NCBI RefSeq assembly: GCF_001467895.1
Contig: NZ_LNYO01000013.1
Span: forward strand, 981,769 to 1,045,768
Origin: Legionella nautarum
GTDB lineage: Bacteria; Pseudomonadota; Gammaproteobacteria; Legionellales; Legionellaceae
DNA length: 64,000 bases
Direction: 5' to 3'
The position numbers and the translations under genes were made by a program. Below the pieces are notes generated by a model that did not search any database, was not told the origin of the DNA, and saw only the letters and a program-made list of their open reading frames with translations. Shown here piece after piece: positions 1 to 8,830 of this stretch. The number at the start of each line of letters is the position of its first letter. Positions within the stretch are counted from its first letter, which is position 1.

Positions 1-721
1 ATTTTTTTAACTTGGCGCTTCCTGGAGAATTCCCGTTATAAAAATGCAGAAGCAGTCCAAGTTCTTTTTGATAATTGATGGGAGTGATACTTAATTCTTT
101 ATTCTTAATTAATTGATGCATCGTTTTAATGAAAAGGAGGTATTGGTTAAATTGCGCATCATAACTACGCGAAACCCTGAGGTAGCCAGCACTGGTGGAA
201 AATGAAATATTATCAAATCGACCCACCTGATCAAAAACCAGCCTAAAAATTAAACGAGAATCGTGAATACCTCCATGAAAAAGTAAAATAACATCTCGAA
301 AACTGATGGGCTTTAATAAAGCGCCTATAAATTCAGCATCGTCGAGTGGTGAATAACTAATTGTTGGAGAATCTGAATAAGAAAGAGTAGGCGTCACACC
401 CATTGCCCAGGTGGTTATACTAGAACGAGTGCCCCCATTGACTCCACCCGTCCAAGACCCGTTGGGATCTGAAGTGACTGTAGAATTTAAGGTATAAGAT
501 GAAGTGACCCCTGTGACTTTCAAGAAATAAGTCGGTTCAACATAACGTAAGCGAACAATATTTTTTAAGAATTGCGTTTCATCAGTTTCTCGGACGATAT
601 CATTGTAACGTCCTCGATCCAAACTAATTTGTCTCGGCCCGATAGAATGGCAACCTACCAGTAAGACGAAGATCGAAAAAAGTATTATTTTTCGGAGATT
701 TAAAAAATGCATCCAGTTCAT
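1..721 (-). CDS. Lipoprotein, partial (C-terminus beyond the left edge)
   Basis: An open frame runs leftward from an ATG at 721 without a stop to base 1, giving at least 240 residues. The N-terminus has a positively charged start, a hydrophobic stretch and a lipobox (LLVGC, Cys near residue 24), so this is very probably a signal-peptidase-II lipoprotein. The rest is rich in Ser, Thr, Tyr and Asp, with alternating polar and hydrophobic residues, which suggests a beta-rich envelope protein. I do not recognise the family. A second ATG lies three codons downstream. The true length is unknown because the 3' end is outside the window. Confidence 0.75.
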   Translation of the reverse strand, partial: MNWMHFLNLRKIILFSIFVLLVGCHSIGPRQISLDRGRYNDIVRETDETQFLKNIVRLRYVEPTYFLKVTGVTSSYTLNSTVTSDPNGSWTGGVNGGTRSSITTWAMGVTPTLSYSDSPTISYSPLDDAEFIGALLKPISFRDVILLFHGGIHDSRLIFRLVFDQVGRFDNISFSTSAGYLRVSRSYDAQFNQYLLFIKTMHQLIKNKELSITPINYQKELGLLLHFYNGNSPGSAKLKK

Positions 722-998
722 TCGCTGATTACACTTCCTATTGTAAACTTAGATTTGCTTAAATTATTTCAATAATCGAGTTAAGTTACAGGATTTTTCA
801 TCGTTTAAACAGAGGTCTGAGAAATTAATCTTTATAAAATCGATTGCTGTGAGTTTTCCTGCACCAGCTCTAAGTTTTGAGCATCGCTTGGCTTCTCCCT
901 TTTCGCGGAGGGTGACAAAATATTGCAATAACGCGATTCGTCACGCTCTGCCAAAGCTGAGTTCTAAAAAGGTTGGGCCGTGCCTCAACACTAAATGC

Positions 999-3900
999 TT
1001 ACTGAACCAGAATAGTTGGTGGTTCATGAAACAGGCAGGTTTCTTCCTTCTCGTCCAGCTGAGCACTGTTTTGCATCAAATTTTGTAGATCTGTCTGTCT
1101 ATCCGTTTTTGCACCGCTAAAAAGGGGATGAGTATTGCTGCAATAGCGGGCAAGCATAAATACTGCGCCTAATCCGGCGAACAATATTCCAACGAGCATC
1201 ATTGCATCAGCTAATGCGCGTATGAACCAATCCCGATGACTAAATTTGGTTTCAGCCGCATTGATTATTTGCATCGCTTGCTCTTTTATTGGCGCTGCGG
1301 ACAATCTGATCGTTAAGGATTCTTGATAAAACGCATCAATTTCTCGAACATAGGTTTCCTCTTTGGGATTTGCTTTAACATGGTTATCGCGAAATTTCTT
1401 TAATATTAGCAGATCGTTAGCAATTTCGGTCGATAAAAGTTTTTTTTCAGCCGTGGCAATCGCTTGCCATAAAATGCTATCTGAAATGGCAGCGGCTCTT
1501 AGTTGCACAGCGACTTTCTCATTTGTATCGATTAAGTTTAATACCCGCTCAATCTCTTCAATTGAAGTTTCTGGTTTTACAGTTTCATTAGTTTTCAGTT
1601 TGAGGTAAGTGTTTTCGTAATCCAATTTGGCTATATCGAATGAAGATTGAAATTTTTCCTTTTTATTGACAGATAAATTCTCAAAGGCTTGGAGAAGCTC
1701 GTTAAAGCTGATTAGCTTAGCCTCTAAGGTTGTTGCTTTATCATAAACATCACGAGCTTGCCGATAGCGTCCTTTTCTACCAAGCTCATCAACTAACCTA
1801 TCATAGTCCGCCTCCAAACGCTCGAGATCCTCTTGATGGGCTTCCTGTAAGGGCTTGGGCAGGGAGTTAAAGGCGTCTATTACAAGTTGACAGGCATTCT
1901 GTTTCTCTTTCAGTTTAGTTGATAAAGAAGTGTCATATTCGAACAGCTTTGCTTGAAAAGTTTCATTCGCCTCTTGCCATAGAAGTAAAACGGAGCTAGC
2001 TTCTTCAAACTCTTGTTTAAGCCTTGCTTGTAAATGGAGAGGAAGTTGATCAAGTCCTTTCTCAATTTCAGCAAAAGCGTTTTCTTTTTCTGGCAAAGTT
2101 GGGATTTCATGAAAACATTCAATTTTAGCGCGACACTCTACAAAGTTATCGCGTAGCCTAGTTAAGGCGTCCATTTTTTTATCATCTTTATTGTCTAAGC
2201 GATTTTTGAAGGTTGATTCAGGATAAACCTCTAACATTCTTGCCCAAAGCTTATCTTCTGTGATTATTCTTGCTGCTAAAGGGCTGAATTCAAGCAATTC
2301 TGGTTGTATAGAATGCAGTTCTTCAAAGCAAATGGTCAGCAGCTGATCACCACTCATTTCAGATAGCTCTGAGTCCTTAATCGGATAGAAAAATAAACTC
2401 TCTTGATTAATAGGTCCTAGATCAGTGTGTGAAGCAAATAACTCATTAATTTGCTTAGAGGCTTCAAGATAGCCGCTTAAGTACTTATTAAGAGTTTCTC
2501 GAAAGAATAGAATGTCTTCTTCACCCAAAGAAGCGTCTTTATCCGCTGCTCGTTGTAATTGTCTGAGCACGGTTAAGAGACCTTGGACATGATCTAAGGC
2601 GTCTGTTATTTTCTGCCATGCTGAGCCCTTAGCGGCCTCAGTCTTGCGAAATTCGCCACACAGTTTGTCATAGCTAGTGAAACGGCTAAAGCCATGCTGC
2701 TCAACGCTTTGGAACGCATACAAATGGTGTAAGATTCGGCTTTCACGATATTGGGGAACAAAAGCATAGCCATGTTCGGCCTTATCTGACATTTTATCAG
2801 AAGGAACTAAGAAGTTGTGTGTGGAACTTGGGTCGTGTCCCCATACATTATAGAGATCACCTTGATGCGCAAGAATATCTACATAGTGGGTAAATTGTTG
2901 GGTAAGTAATCCATACTCAATCTGAGTAAAATCGATTGGTTTACTCAAATCTTTAAAATGTTCCAACCAACTTTCCATACGTGTTGGAAATAAAATTCTT
3001 TCTTTCATATCCAAAGCGGCGGTCAGTGGGATTCCTTGTTCTTCAACGGTAGTTGGGCTTGAGGGATCAGAAAAGAGGATGCTTTGATATACAGTTGCGC
3101 TGGAATCTGCCACAAGGTGGGGGGCTTCTTGCAAATGGCAGAGTTTAGCTAAACGTTTATTTAAAGTATCCACATAGGCTGTGTGAACCGCCTGAAAATT
3201 ACCCTCTTTTCCAAAGGTGGCTGTTTCAAATCCTCTAATGTGCATATATTTGGCTAAAGATTGCCGAGTCTCTTTATCCTCCGGCTTTAGCAAATCAGCA
3301 GGAAGTTCTTGAAAAATCTCAGTCATAAGATCAGCAAATAAGGTGGATCCAAATTGTTTTTCTAGTTTTTCCCTGAGTTTCTCGGCATGCTTTTGCATGC
3401 TGGGGCGTAAGTTTTTGATATATTGATAATTTGCTATATAACCTTTTGTGAACCAGGCGGTGTTTGTTGTTCCTATATACTCTCGTGGAATAAGGATATT
3501 GTCTCCGTTATTGTCAGGGTGGGCAAAGTCACGGTTGGCAGCACCATTGTCAATACCAGCGAATTGCTTCACCTTTCCTTTTTCGGTCTCATAATCGTCT
3601 TTCAAAACAACAATGTTGCCACTGTGGACACTGTAGTTTCCGACAAGGATTGCTAACATGAGAACGGAAGAGAGACCGAAGTACGCACCCAGCTTAGTTA
3701 GTCCTGGATAAAGCCCGGTACCATAAAACATTTCATAAATGGGATCTCTATCTGAACCATCTTTGTAACCTGTACCAATCAGCTTAAATAGTTCATCAAA
3801 ATTTTCGCAGGGTTGAATGAGGGCGTATTGGCCATCTTCGCATTGAATGAAGTCAGCACAAATAAAAGAACGATGATATTCTTTTTCAATTAATCCTCTT

Positions 3901-4100
3901 TCTTTGAGCTTAGTAAATAATCTTCCGATTAAGCCTTCAATGAACAATTCTCTTTGGTCGGCTGGTTTTTTTATAAAGTACTTTTTCTTGGGTTCGTCTT
4001 CAGTTTCATAAAAACCATCAACAGGACTTTTGTTCTTACCTGCAGTTTTATCTTTAAATTTAATTAAGGTTTGCCCATTATAGACGAATTTAGTAGGCAT
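999..4100 (-). CDS. Large effector-like protein with kinase-like N-terminus and C-terminal membrane anchor
   Basis: 1033 residues. The N-terminal 200 residues carry a pattern reminiscent of protein/lipid kinases: a Lys-rich strand (KKYFIKKP, about 39-46), an acidic helix (ELFIEGLIGRLF), a loop with His159 and Asn162 (VHSGNIVVL) and an IDNG motif around 183-186 that could be the metal-binding DxG. The same general design is reported for the N-terminal lipid-kinase domain of the Legionella effector LepB; that family link is an inference. The middle and C-terminal thirds are helical and coiled-coil rich. A hydrophobic segment at about 965-985 is followed by a polar tail containing DEKEE near the end, as in many Dot/Icm substrates. 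A PmrA-like box lies 48 bp upstream. The gene is flanked by other orphans. Confidence 0.85.
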   Translation of the reverse strand: MPTKFVYNGQTLIKFKDKTAGKNKSPVDGFYETEDEPKKKYFIKKPADQRELFIEGLIGRLFTKLKERGLIEKEYHRSFICADFIQCEDGQYALIQPCENFDELFKLIGTGYKDGSDRDPIYEMFYGTGLYPGLTKLGAYFGLSSVLMLAILVGNYSVHSGNIVVLKDDYETEKGKVKQFAGIDNGAANRDFAHPDNNGDNILIPREYIGTTNTAWFTKGYIANYQYIKNLRPSMQKHAEKLREKLEKQFGSTLFADLMTEIFQELPADLLKPEDKETRQSLAKYMHIRGFETATFGKEGNFQAVHTAYVDTLNKRLAKLCHLQEAPHLVADSSATVYQSILFSDPSSPTTVEEQGIPLTAALDMKERILFPTRMESWLEHFKDLSKPIDFTQIEYGLLTQQFTHYVDILAHQGDLYNVWGHDPSSTHNFLVPSDKMSDKAEHGYAFVPQYRESRILHHLYAFQSVEQHGFSRFTSYDKLCGEFRKTEAAKGSAWQKITDALDHVQGLLTVLRQLQRAADKDASLGEEDILFFRETLNKYLSGYLEASKQINELFASHTDLGPINQESLFFYPIKDSELSEMSGDQLLTICFEELHSIQPELLEFSPLAARIITEDKLWARMLEVYPESTFKNRLDNKDDKKMDALTRLRDNFVECRAKIECFHEIPTLPEKENAFAEIEKGLDQLPLHLQARLKQEFEEASSVLLLWQEANETFQAKLFEYDTSLSTKLKEKQNACQLVIDAFNSLPKPLQEAHQEDLERLEADYDRLVDELGRKGRYRQARDVYDKATTLEAKLISFNELLQAFENLSVNKKEKFQSSFDIAKLDYENTYLKLKTNETVKPETSIEEIERVLNLIDTNEKVAVQLRAAAISDSILWQAIATAEKKLLSTEIANDLLILKKFRDNHVKANPKEETYVREIDAFYQESLTIRLSAAPIKEQAMQIINAAETKFSHRDWFIRALADAMMLVGILFAGLGAVFMLARYCSNTHPLFSGAKTDRQTDLQNLMQNSAQLDEKEETCLFHEPPTILVQ

Positions 4101-4148
4101 ATAGACCCCGGTTTCGCAAACAAAAATAGAGTCTATAATAACAAATAA

Positions 4149-4168
4149 ATCCTTAAGGAATACTTAAG
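4149..4168 (-). promoter_or_regulatory. PmrA-like box upstream of the kinase-like effector gene
   Basis: Read on the minus strand the site is CTTAAG-TATTC-CTTAAG plus GAT, a tandem repeat with 11-bp period. This matches the enterobacterial PmrA consensus YTTAAK-N5-YTTAAK exactly and resembles the Legionella PmrA consensus (two CTTAAT-type half sites). It ends 48 bp before the ATG at 4100, and TA-rich -10-like sequences (TATTAT/TATAGA) lie between. The match is seen directly; binding is inferred. Confidence 0.65.
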
Positions 4169-4201
4169 GATTGTGTAGAAAAGATTAATGTCCCCTCTTA
4201 A

Positions 4202-4465
4202 CTAATTTAATATTTTCTTTTCCTTTCCATGGACTTCGTAGAACTCTTTCCATTCAAAGTCTATGTAATTTTCGATAAGTCGTTTGATTTCAGCGACTAC
4301 GCCTTTTTTTGTCCTGTGTTCTGTATGAAATTTTCTTGCTAAAACGGGATTTTTTTTATCGAGAGAATTAACGATATACCCATCTGCTCTGTATAATTTT
4401 GTTGATTTTTTATCTAATTCAATATCGTAATGGACCTGAAAATTTTTATAGTTATATTCGATCAT
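4202..4465 (-). CDS. Small hypothetical protein
   Basis: 87 residues from an ATG at 4465, preceded by an AGGGAG ribosome-binding site. The protein is charged and soluble, with Tyr-rich strands near the start and a C-terminal helix rich in Lys and Glu. There is no signal peptide or membrane segment. No family is recognised. It lies upstream of the effector-like gene on the same strand, but the PmrA-like box between them suggests separate transcription. Confidence 0.6.
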   Translation of the reverse strand: MIEYNYKNFQVHYDIELDKKSTKLYRADGYIVNSLDKKNPVLARKFHTEHRTKKGVVAEIKRLIENYIDFEWKEFYEVHGKEKKILN

Positions 4466-4628
4466 TTTTTCTCCCTGGCTCTAAAAATCTCTATTACAAG
4501 TACTTAGTGTAAAAAATAGACGAAAATCGCAAATCATGCAAAAAAATCCAGCTAAATTGCGCTTATAAAAACCTAGTTCAACTATACTTATAGTATGGAT
4601 AACTTACTCAGAATATTGGGGAATTGCC

Positions 4629-5015
4629 ATGGAACTTACGATTTTCTTAGCAAAGCTAATCGGCTGGTATTTTGTGATTTTAGGGTTTTTTTTAGTGGTA
4701 CGCCGACAAACCTTAAAAACAGCAATTACTGATCTTATCTCTGATAGCGCGCTCATGATGCTTATTGCCTCTGTAACTCTTATTTTGGGGTTATTGTTGG
4801 TGCTTAGTCATAATGTTTGGGTCATGGGATGGCCTGTTATTGTGACAATAATTGCTTGGTTAGTGCTGTTAGGCGGCCTATTGCGTTTGTTTGCCCCTGA
4901 AGTGGGTATTAAAATTGCAAAAGGATGGCTTAAGAATCCAACTTATGTCATTGTCGCAGCATTAATTTACATTCTGGTCGGTTTGTATTTGCTTTTTAGG
5001 GCTTATTTACATTAA
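4629..5015 (+). CDS. Small integral membrane protein (four segments)
   Basis: 128 residues, almost entirely hydrophobic, with about four membrane-spanning stretches (roughly 5-23, 38-60, 66-87 and 103-125) and short charged loops. The layout suggests an inner-membrane protein of unknown role. It precedes yhhQ on the same strand with a 103-bp gap. No catalytic motif is visible. Confidence 0.7.
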   Translation: MELTIFLAKLIGWYFVILGFFLVVRRQTLKTAITDLISDSALMMLIASVTLILGLLLVLSHNVWVMGWPVIVTIIAWLVLLGGLLRLFAPEVGIKIAKGWLKNPTYVIVAALIYILVGLYLLFRAYLH

Positions 5016-5118
5016 TCGGTCTGCGAAACGGAGGCAGCGATTGATTATTCTCCTCATGAAGGCTTGAAGGCTTTAGTTTACTCATGCCATAATGATTTAT
5101 TTTTATACATGACCTTCA

Positions 5119-5739
5119 ATGCCTTTCAGCGATAACAAAATTGTTTGGATAGTTTTTGCGCATGTGACTATTATCGCCCTTAGCAATACCTTGGTGCAAT
5201 TTCCTTTTATCTGTTTCGGATATCGCACGACTTATGGTGCCTTTAGTTATCCATTAATCTTTATTTTAACTGATTTGAGTACGCGTTTGCTGGGGCAGGA
5301 TAGGGCCAGAAAAATCGTTCTATTGGCTATGCTGCCTGGCCTTATTTGTTCTTTTTTTATTTCAAATTACTACAGCCAAGGCGAGTTTTTTGTTTTCAAT
5401 ACTGTTTCCATGCGCGTGGCTTTAGCGAGTTTGGCAGCTTATGTACTAGGGCAATTATTGGATATCACTATTTTTCAAAAATTACGCCAACAACAGCCAT
5501 GGTGGATTGCTCCAAGTGTTTCAAACGTGTTTGGTAATCTATTCGATACTTTCTGTTTCTTTTTTATAGCGTTTTACCACTCCAACAATCTGTTTATGAG
5601 TGCGCATTGGTTTGAAATTGCGTCGGTGGATTTGTTATTTAAAATAACCATTAGTTTACTTACTTTTGTCCCACTTTATGGAATTACTCTGCAGTGGATT
5701 TTACGCAATCAAGCTGAGGCAATGGAACTGGTTAGTTGA
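5119..5739 (+). CDS. yhhQ: Queuosine precursor transporter (YhhQ/DUF165/VUT family)
   Basis: 206 residues with about six membrane segments. The family pattern is clear: an early FPLxF-like segment followed by LTDLSTRLLG and basic residues (YPLIFILTDLSTRLLGQDRAR, about 55-75), then FNTVSMRVALASLAAYVLGQLLD and a late NVFGNLFDTFCFF segment. Family members import 7-cyano- or 7-aminomethyl-7-deazaguanine for queuosine tRNA modification. The de novo gene queC is also in this window (36532), so salvage and synthesis may coexist. The start at 5119 lacks a strong ribosome-binding site; the slightly earlier ATG at 5109 opens only a short frame. Confidence 0.85.
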   Translation: MPFSDNKIVWIVFAHVTIIALSNTLVQFPFICFGYRTTYGAFSYPLIFILTDLSTRLLGQDRARKIVLLAMLPGLICSFFISNYYSQGEFFVFNTVSMRVALASLAAYVLGQLLDITIFQKLRQQQPWWIAPSVSNVFGNLFDTFCFFFIAFYHSNNLFMSAHWFEIASVDLLFKITISLLTFVPLYGITLQWILRNQAEAMELVS

Positions 5740-5867
5740 GCTTAGAATTTTCGTTGTTTTTCAATGACCCAAATGATTTATATATACCCATAGTTAAAAT
5801 AAATTGACCTAATTTGTTTTTTGATTTACAATTTGGATTTTTTTTATCTATCTTATAAGGATGTATT

Positions 5868-7454
5868 ATGAAAGGAAGAAAAGAGCAAACTCCCTCACAA
5901 AAAAAAGATCAGCGTAATTCCGAAGCAGAAAACAATTCTCCAAGAAGTAGGAGCAATCCCTCTACTCCAAGAACTAAGAGTAATCCAAGAGAAATGCTCA
6001 CTGGATTAGGAAGAGCATTCTCTTCTGTACCCAGTTTTTTCCCCAGGAGCTCTTCAGGCGGAATCTCACCACGTAAAAAAGATAAAGGGGTCACAGGGGA
6101 AACTAATGCGGTTATTCTTCCTAGCTCAAGCAAGCTAGATGAAGAGTCTTTGCTTTTCAAGTCGCGAGAAAAGAGTAAAGGTAAAAAGAAAGAAAAAGAA
6201 AAAGAAAAAGAAAAAGAAAAGGAGAAAGAGACAGAGAAAAAAGGAGATTTTTTTTATACTGAAAGTGATGGTGAGCAACAAATTCCTCCAGGCTGCGAAA
6301 CCGATGGCGATGAGTCCATCGTAGAACCTAAGAAAAATCTTATTATTAGAAGTGATGCAGCAAATAACACTGAAACCGAAACCGATGACAGCGTAGACGC
6401 ATTGATTTTTCCCTTAGAAGAACCTGAGTCGCCACAATCTGCAAAAAGATGGTCTATAACGCCTGCTTCTAATAATCTCAAATTAAATTCTCTTTTCATC
6501 GAAGGAATTAGCGATAGCCATGAAAAAGGCGAAGAGGAGGAACTTCATTTATCCTGGCATACTAAAGAAAGCTTGGAAGAATTAATTTGGAAACAAAATT
6601 TACAAGAAATAGAAAAACAAGAAATTGAGTTATTGGAAAAAATTTGTGCCGATCTTGATGTGATTTATCAGAAATTTGCAAAACATATCGAGAGTGATGA
6701 TAAAGAAGGCCAAAGACAGCTTGGAGCATTTTGGCATTATCTAAAAGCTAGCATTAAATTTATTATGACGAACTCAACTGAAATCAATAATGTTTCAGAG
6801 CTTACGCTGATTTTTAAGCTAATCATGGAAAAATATCTTCCAGGCCAGATACAGTTCAATTCAGAAAAAGTAGGGTTAAGGTTAAAAAATACGCTCCGAG
6901 TACAACTTTTACGTATTAATGAGATGCAAAAAATCGGACCGCCTTTTGATAGGATTATGCCATTCATGGCTCAAAACCTTAACATTAAAATGTATAATGT
7001 ACAGCTTAATGAATTAATAGAATTAGCTATATCAAAAGAAGAGTACCTATTGTCTAATGTCAAATTAGCAGAGTTACATGAAAGGTTGGTACGCAAAGTA
7101 GTCCCCGAAGGCTATATTAGTTTGGCTAAGCTACTGCCACAAAAAGGGAATTTAGCGAATATGGTGATTCGGCGATTAGCAAAAGAGTTAAGCGCAGAAA
7201 GGAATGCTAGTTTTCCTGATTGCCAATCCGATGAGGATGATTTTTATATTCTCAAAGGGAGCCCATTACACGAGGCCCTAACGAACCGTGTTGATGAATT
7301 TTTGAGGGATCATAAGAGATTATATGAAAAAGAAAGTTCATCGGGCTCAAGTTTTATAGGTATTCTGTCTGTGAAGCTCGCAAGCCAAGTAAAAGAAGAA
7401 TTAATTTCTCATAAATATATGACTCATTCTGCCATCTCTTTTACTGCTGGATGA
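5868..7454 (+). CDS. Low-complexity effector-like orphan protein
   Basis: 528 residues. The first 100 residues are Ser/Pro/Arg/Lys rich and probably disordered. A block of alternating Glu-Lys follows (about 105-123), encoded by a hexanucleotide repeat, and then an acidic linker. From about residue 215 on the protein becomes ordered and mostly alpha-helical. No membrane segment or signal peptide is evident and no family is recognised. The ATG at 5868 follows AAGGATG, a good ribosome-binding site. Composition and position among other orphans suggest a host-interaction protein, but nothing in the sequence proves secretion. Confidence 0.75.
   Translation: MKGRKEQTPSQKKDQRNSEAENNSPRSRSNPSTPRTKSNPREMLTGLGRAFSSVPSFFPRSSSGGISPRKKDKGVTGETNAVILPSSSKLDEESLLFKSREKSKGKKKEKEKEKEKEKEKETEKKGDFFYTESDGEQQIPPGCETDGDESIVEPKKNLIIRSDAANNTETETDDSVDALIFPLEEPESPQSAKRWSITPASNNLKLNSLFIEGISDSHEKGEEEELHLSWHTKESLEELIWKQNLQEIEKQEIELLEKICADLDVIYQKFAKHIESDDKEGQRQLGAFWHYLKASIKFIMTNSTEINNVSELTLIFKLIMEKYLPGQIQFNSEKVGLRLKNTLRVQLLRINEMQKIGPPFDRIMPFMAQNLNIKMYNVQLNELIELAISKEEYLLSNVKLAELHERLVRKVVPEGYISLAKLLPQKGNLANMVIRRLAKELSAERNASFPDCQSDEDDFYILKGSPLHEALTNRVDEFLRDHKRLYEKESSSGSSFIGILSVKLASQVKEELISHKYMTHSAISFTAG
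6192..6221 (+). repeat. GAAAAA hexanucleotide tandem repeat (Glu-Lys)x5
   Basis: Four perfect GAAAAA units and a fifth GAAAAG lie in frame in the 5868-7454 gene and encode Glu-Lys repeats. Because the unit is six bases, copy-number change would alter protein length without a frameshift. Confidence 0.9.
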
Positions 7455-7509
7455 TTCACAGGTTGGTTGGGTCTTGGCCCAATGGCGTTTGATAAAAACC
7501 CCTTCTGCC

Positions 7510-7595
7510 GGGATCCCGCGACTTGTTCGCCGGATCCAGGGATCTCAATATGAAAAAACATCGAGAGGATGCCATGGACAAGCCGTGGCAGGTAG
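7510..7595 (-). repeat. Palindromic intergenic repeat, family P, copy 1
   Basis: About 86 bp with imperfect inverted ends (CCCGCGACTTGTTCGC at one end, GACAAGCCGTGGCAGGTAG at the other). It is the reverse orientation of copies at 17780, 36319 and 50995. It lies between convergent genes. Confidence 0.8.
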
Positions 7596-7659
7596 GGATG
7601 GGTTAAATGTAGTCAAAAATCCTTAAGCCGCATCATTATGCCTTGGTTCAACCCACAGC

Positions 7660-8547
7660 TTAATCCCTCTTTTTAACAAACATGTCTATCACCGCCTTAT
7701 TCCATTGTTCTGGCTGTTCTAAACTGGATAAATGCCCTGCGTCCGAGATCACGATAAGTTTACTATTTCTTGCTAAAGCGTGCATGTTCGCAGTTTGTTG
7801 TGGTGCGACAATTGTATCTTTATCGCTGGTTATCAGTAAAACGGGAACCTGGGTGTTCGCTAAGGTATTTGCTGTATCCTCTCGCATAGCCATACCAAAT
7901 AAAGCAGAAGCGATGGCTGTTGGAGTTTGTACCATCACCATATTTTGCAAAAATAAACGAGTTTGCTCGGAAGCGGAATTTGATAATGCTTTGGCAGTAA
8001 AATTATTGATTAACTGTTCTGTGCCTTCAGAAAGTACTTTATTACCAGTTTTTTCTCGTTCCCTTTTTAGACGAGAAGAGTCAGCTGCTACCTGCGTGTT
8101 GGAAAGAATTAAACCACTCACCCTTTCCGGATATTTTTGTAAAAACGCAAGCGCAACATAACCGCCCATCGATTCTCCGCCAATGATCGCCTTCTTAATA
8201 TAAAGTTGATCAAGTAATTGTGCGATTTGATCGGCATATTCAGTCATGGTGATTGTATAGCCGAAAGTGCCTTCAGAGTGACCAAATCCCCATAAATCCA
8301 AGGTGATTAAACGAAAATGTTGTTTTAATTTTTGTTGCTGTGGTAACCAAAGTGATTTATCGGTTGGAAACGCATGAATGAGGACAAGGGCCTCGCCCTC
8401 GCCGATCTCGGAATAAGAAATGTATTTACTGTTCAAAGGAGGAAGGGCAAAAACCTTGGTCATGCTAATAAAAAAGGTGCAGAGACCAAATAAAAAAAAC
8501 AGAAAACTTGCAGGTGAGAAGCCGTTAAATATTTTTTTATTATTCAA
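7660..8547 (-). CDS. Exported alpha/beta hydrolase
   Basis: Alpha/beta-hydrolase fold with LIHAFPTDKSLW (oxyanion region), the nucleophile elbow GGESMGG, an acid near TSDKDTIV and a C-terminal DAGHLSSLEQP carrying the catalytic His. The open frame extends to 8664. I prefer a TTG start at 8547 because an AAGG motif lies 8 bp upstream (8556-8559 on the plus strand) and translation then begins MNNKKIFNGF, followed by a hydrophobic stretch ending near VFA, a credible signal peptide. This gives 295 residues. The substrate is unknown; relatives include esterases and 3-oxoadipate enol-lactonase-like enzymes. Confidence 0.8.
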   Translation of the reverse strand: MNNKKIFNGFSPASFLFFLFGLCTFFISMTKVFALPPLNSKYISYSEIGEGEALVLIHAFPTDKSLWLPQQQKLKQHFRLITLDLWGFGHSEGTFGYTITMTEYADQIAQLLDQLYIKKAIIGGESMGGYVALAFLQKYPERVSGLILSNTQVAADSSRLKREREKTGNKVLSEGTEQLINNFTAKALSNSASEQTRLFLQNMVMVQTPTAIASALFGMAMREDTANTLANTQVPVLLITSDKDTIVAPQQTANMHALARNSKLIVISDAGHLSSLEQPEQWNKAVIDMFVKKRD

Positions 8548-8830
8548 TTTATTAACCTTTTTTTGGTTATACGAAAGAGTTCTGCTGAAGCTTAGGTAAA
8601 TTAATTCTAAAGGCAAGGCAAGATAATGGCAAATAACAGTTGTTACTGTTTGCTTAGCATGCACCTATATTGCTGCAAATGTTGTACAATGTGCGGCTTA
8701 AAAAGCAGCGCTACGCTCTTCCTCGTTTTTCTTATGGGCACGATTCCTGCTTGCATAATTTTTCAACGAAGTTGATACAAATAAATAAAAATGGCTGTAA
8801 AACAGAGAATAACTATAAGGGGAACTGCTC

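Noticed and set aside
849..1088. 79-residue plus-strand frame at the end of the kinase-like gene
   Set aside because: Partly antisense to a clear coding sequence, no ribosome-binding site and a composition unlike a protein.
5740..5867. PmrA or CpxR site before the 5868 gene
   Set aside because: Only scattered AT-rich fragments; no tandem half sites with correct spacing.
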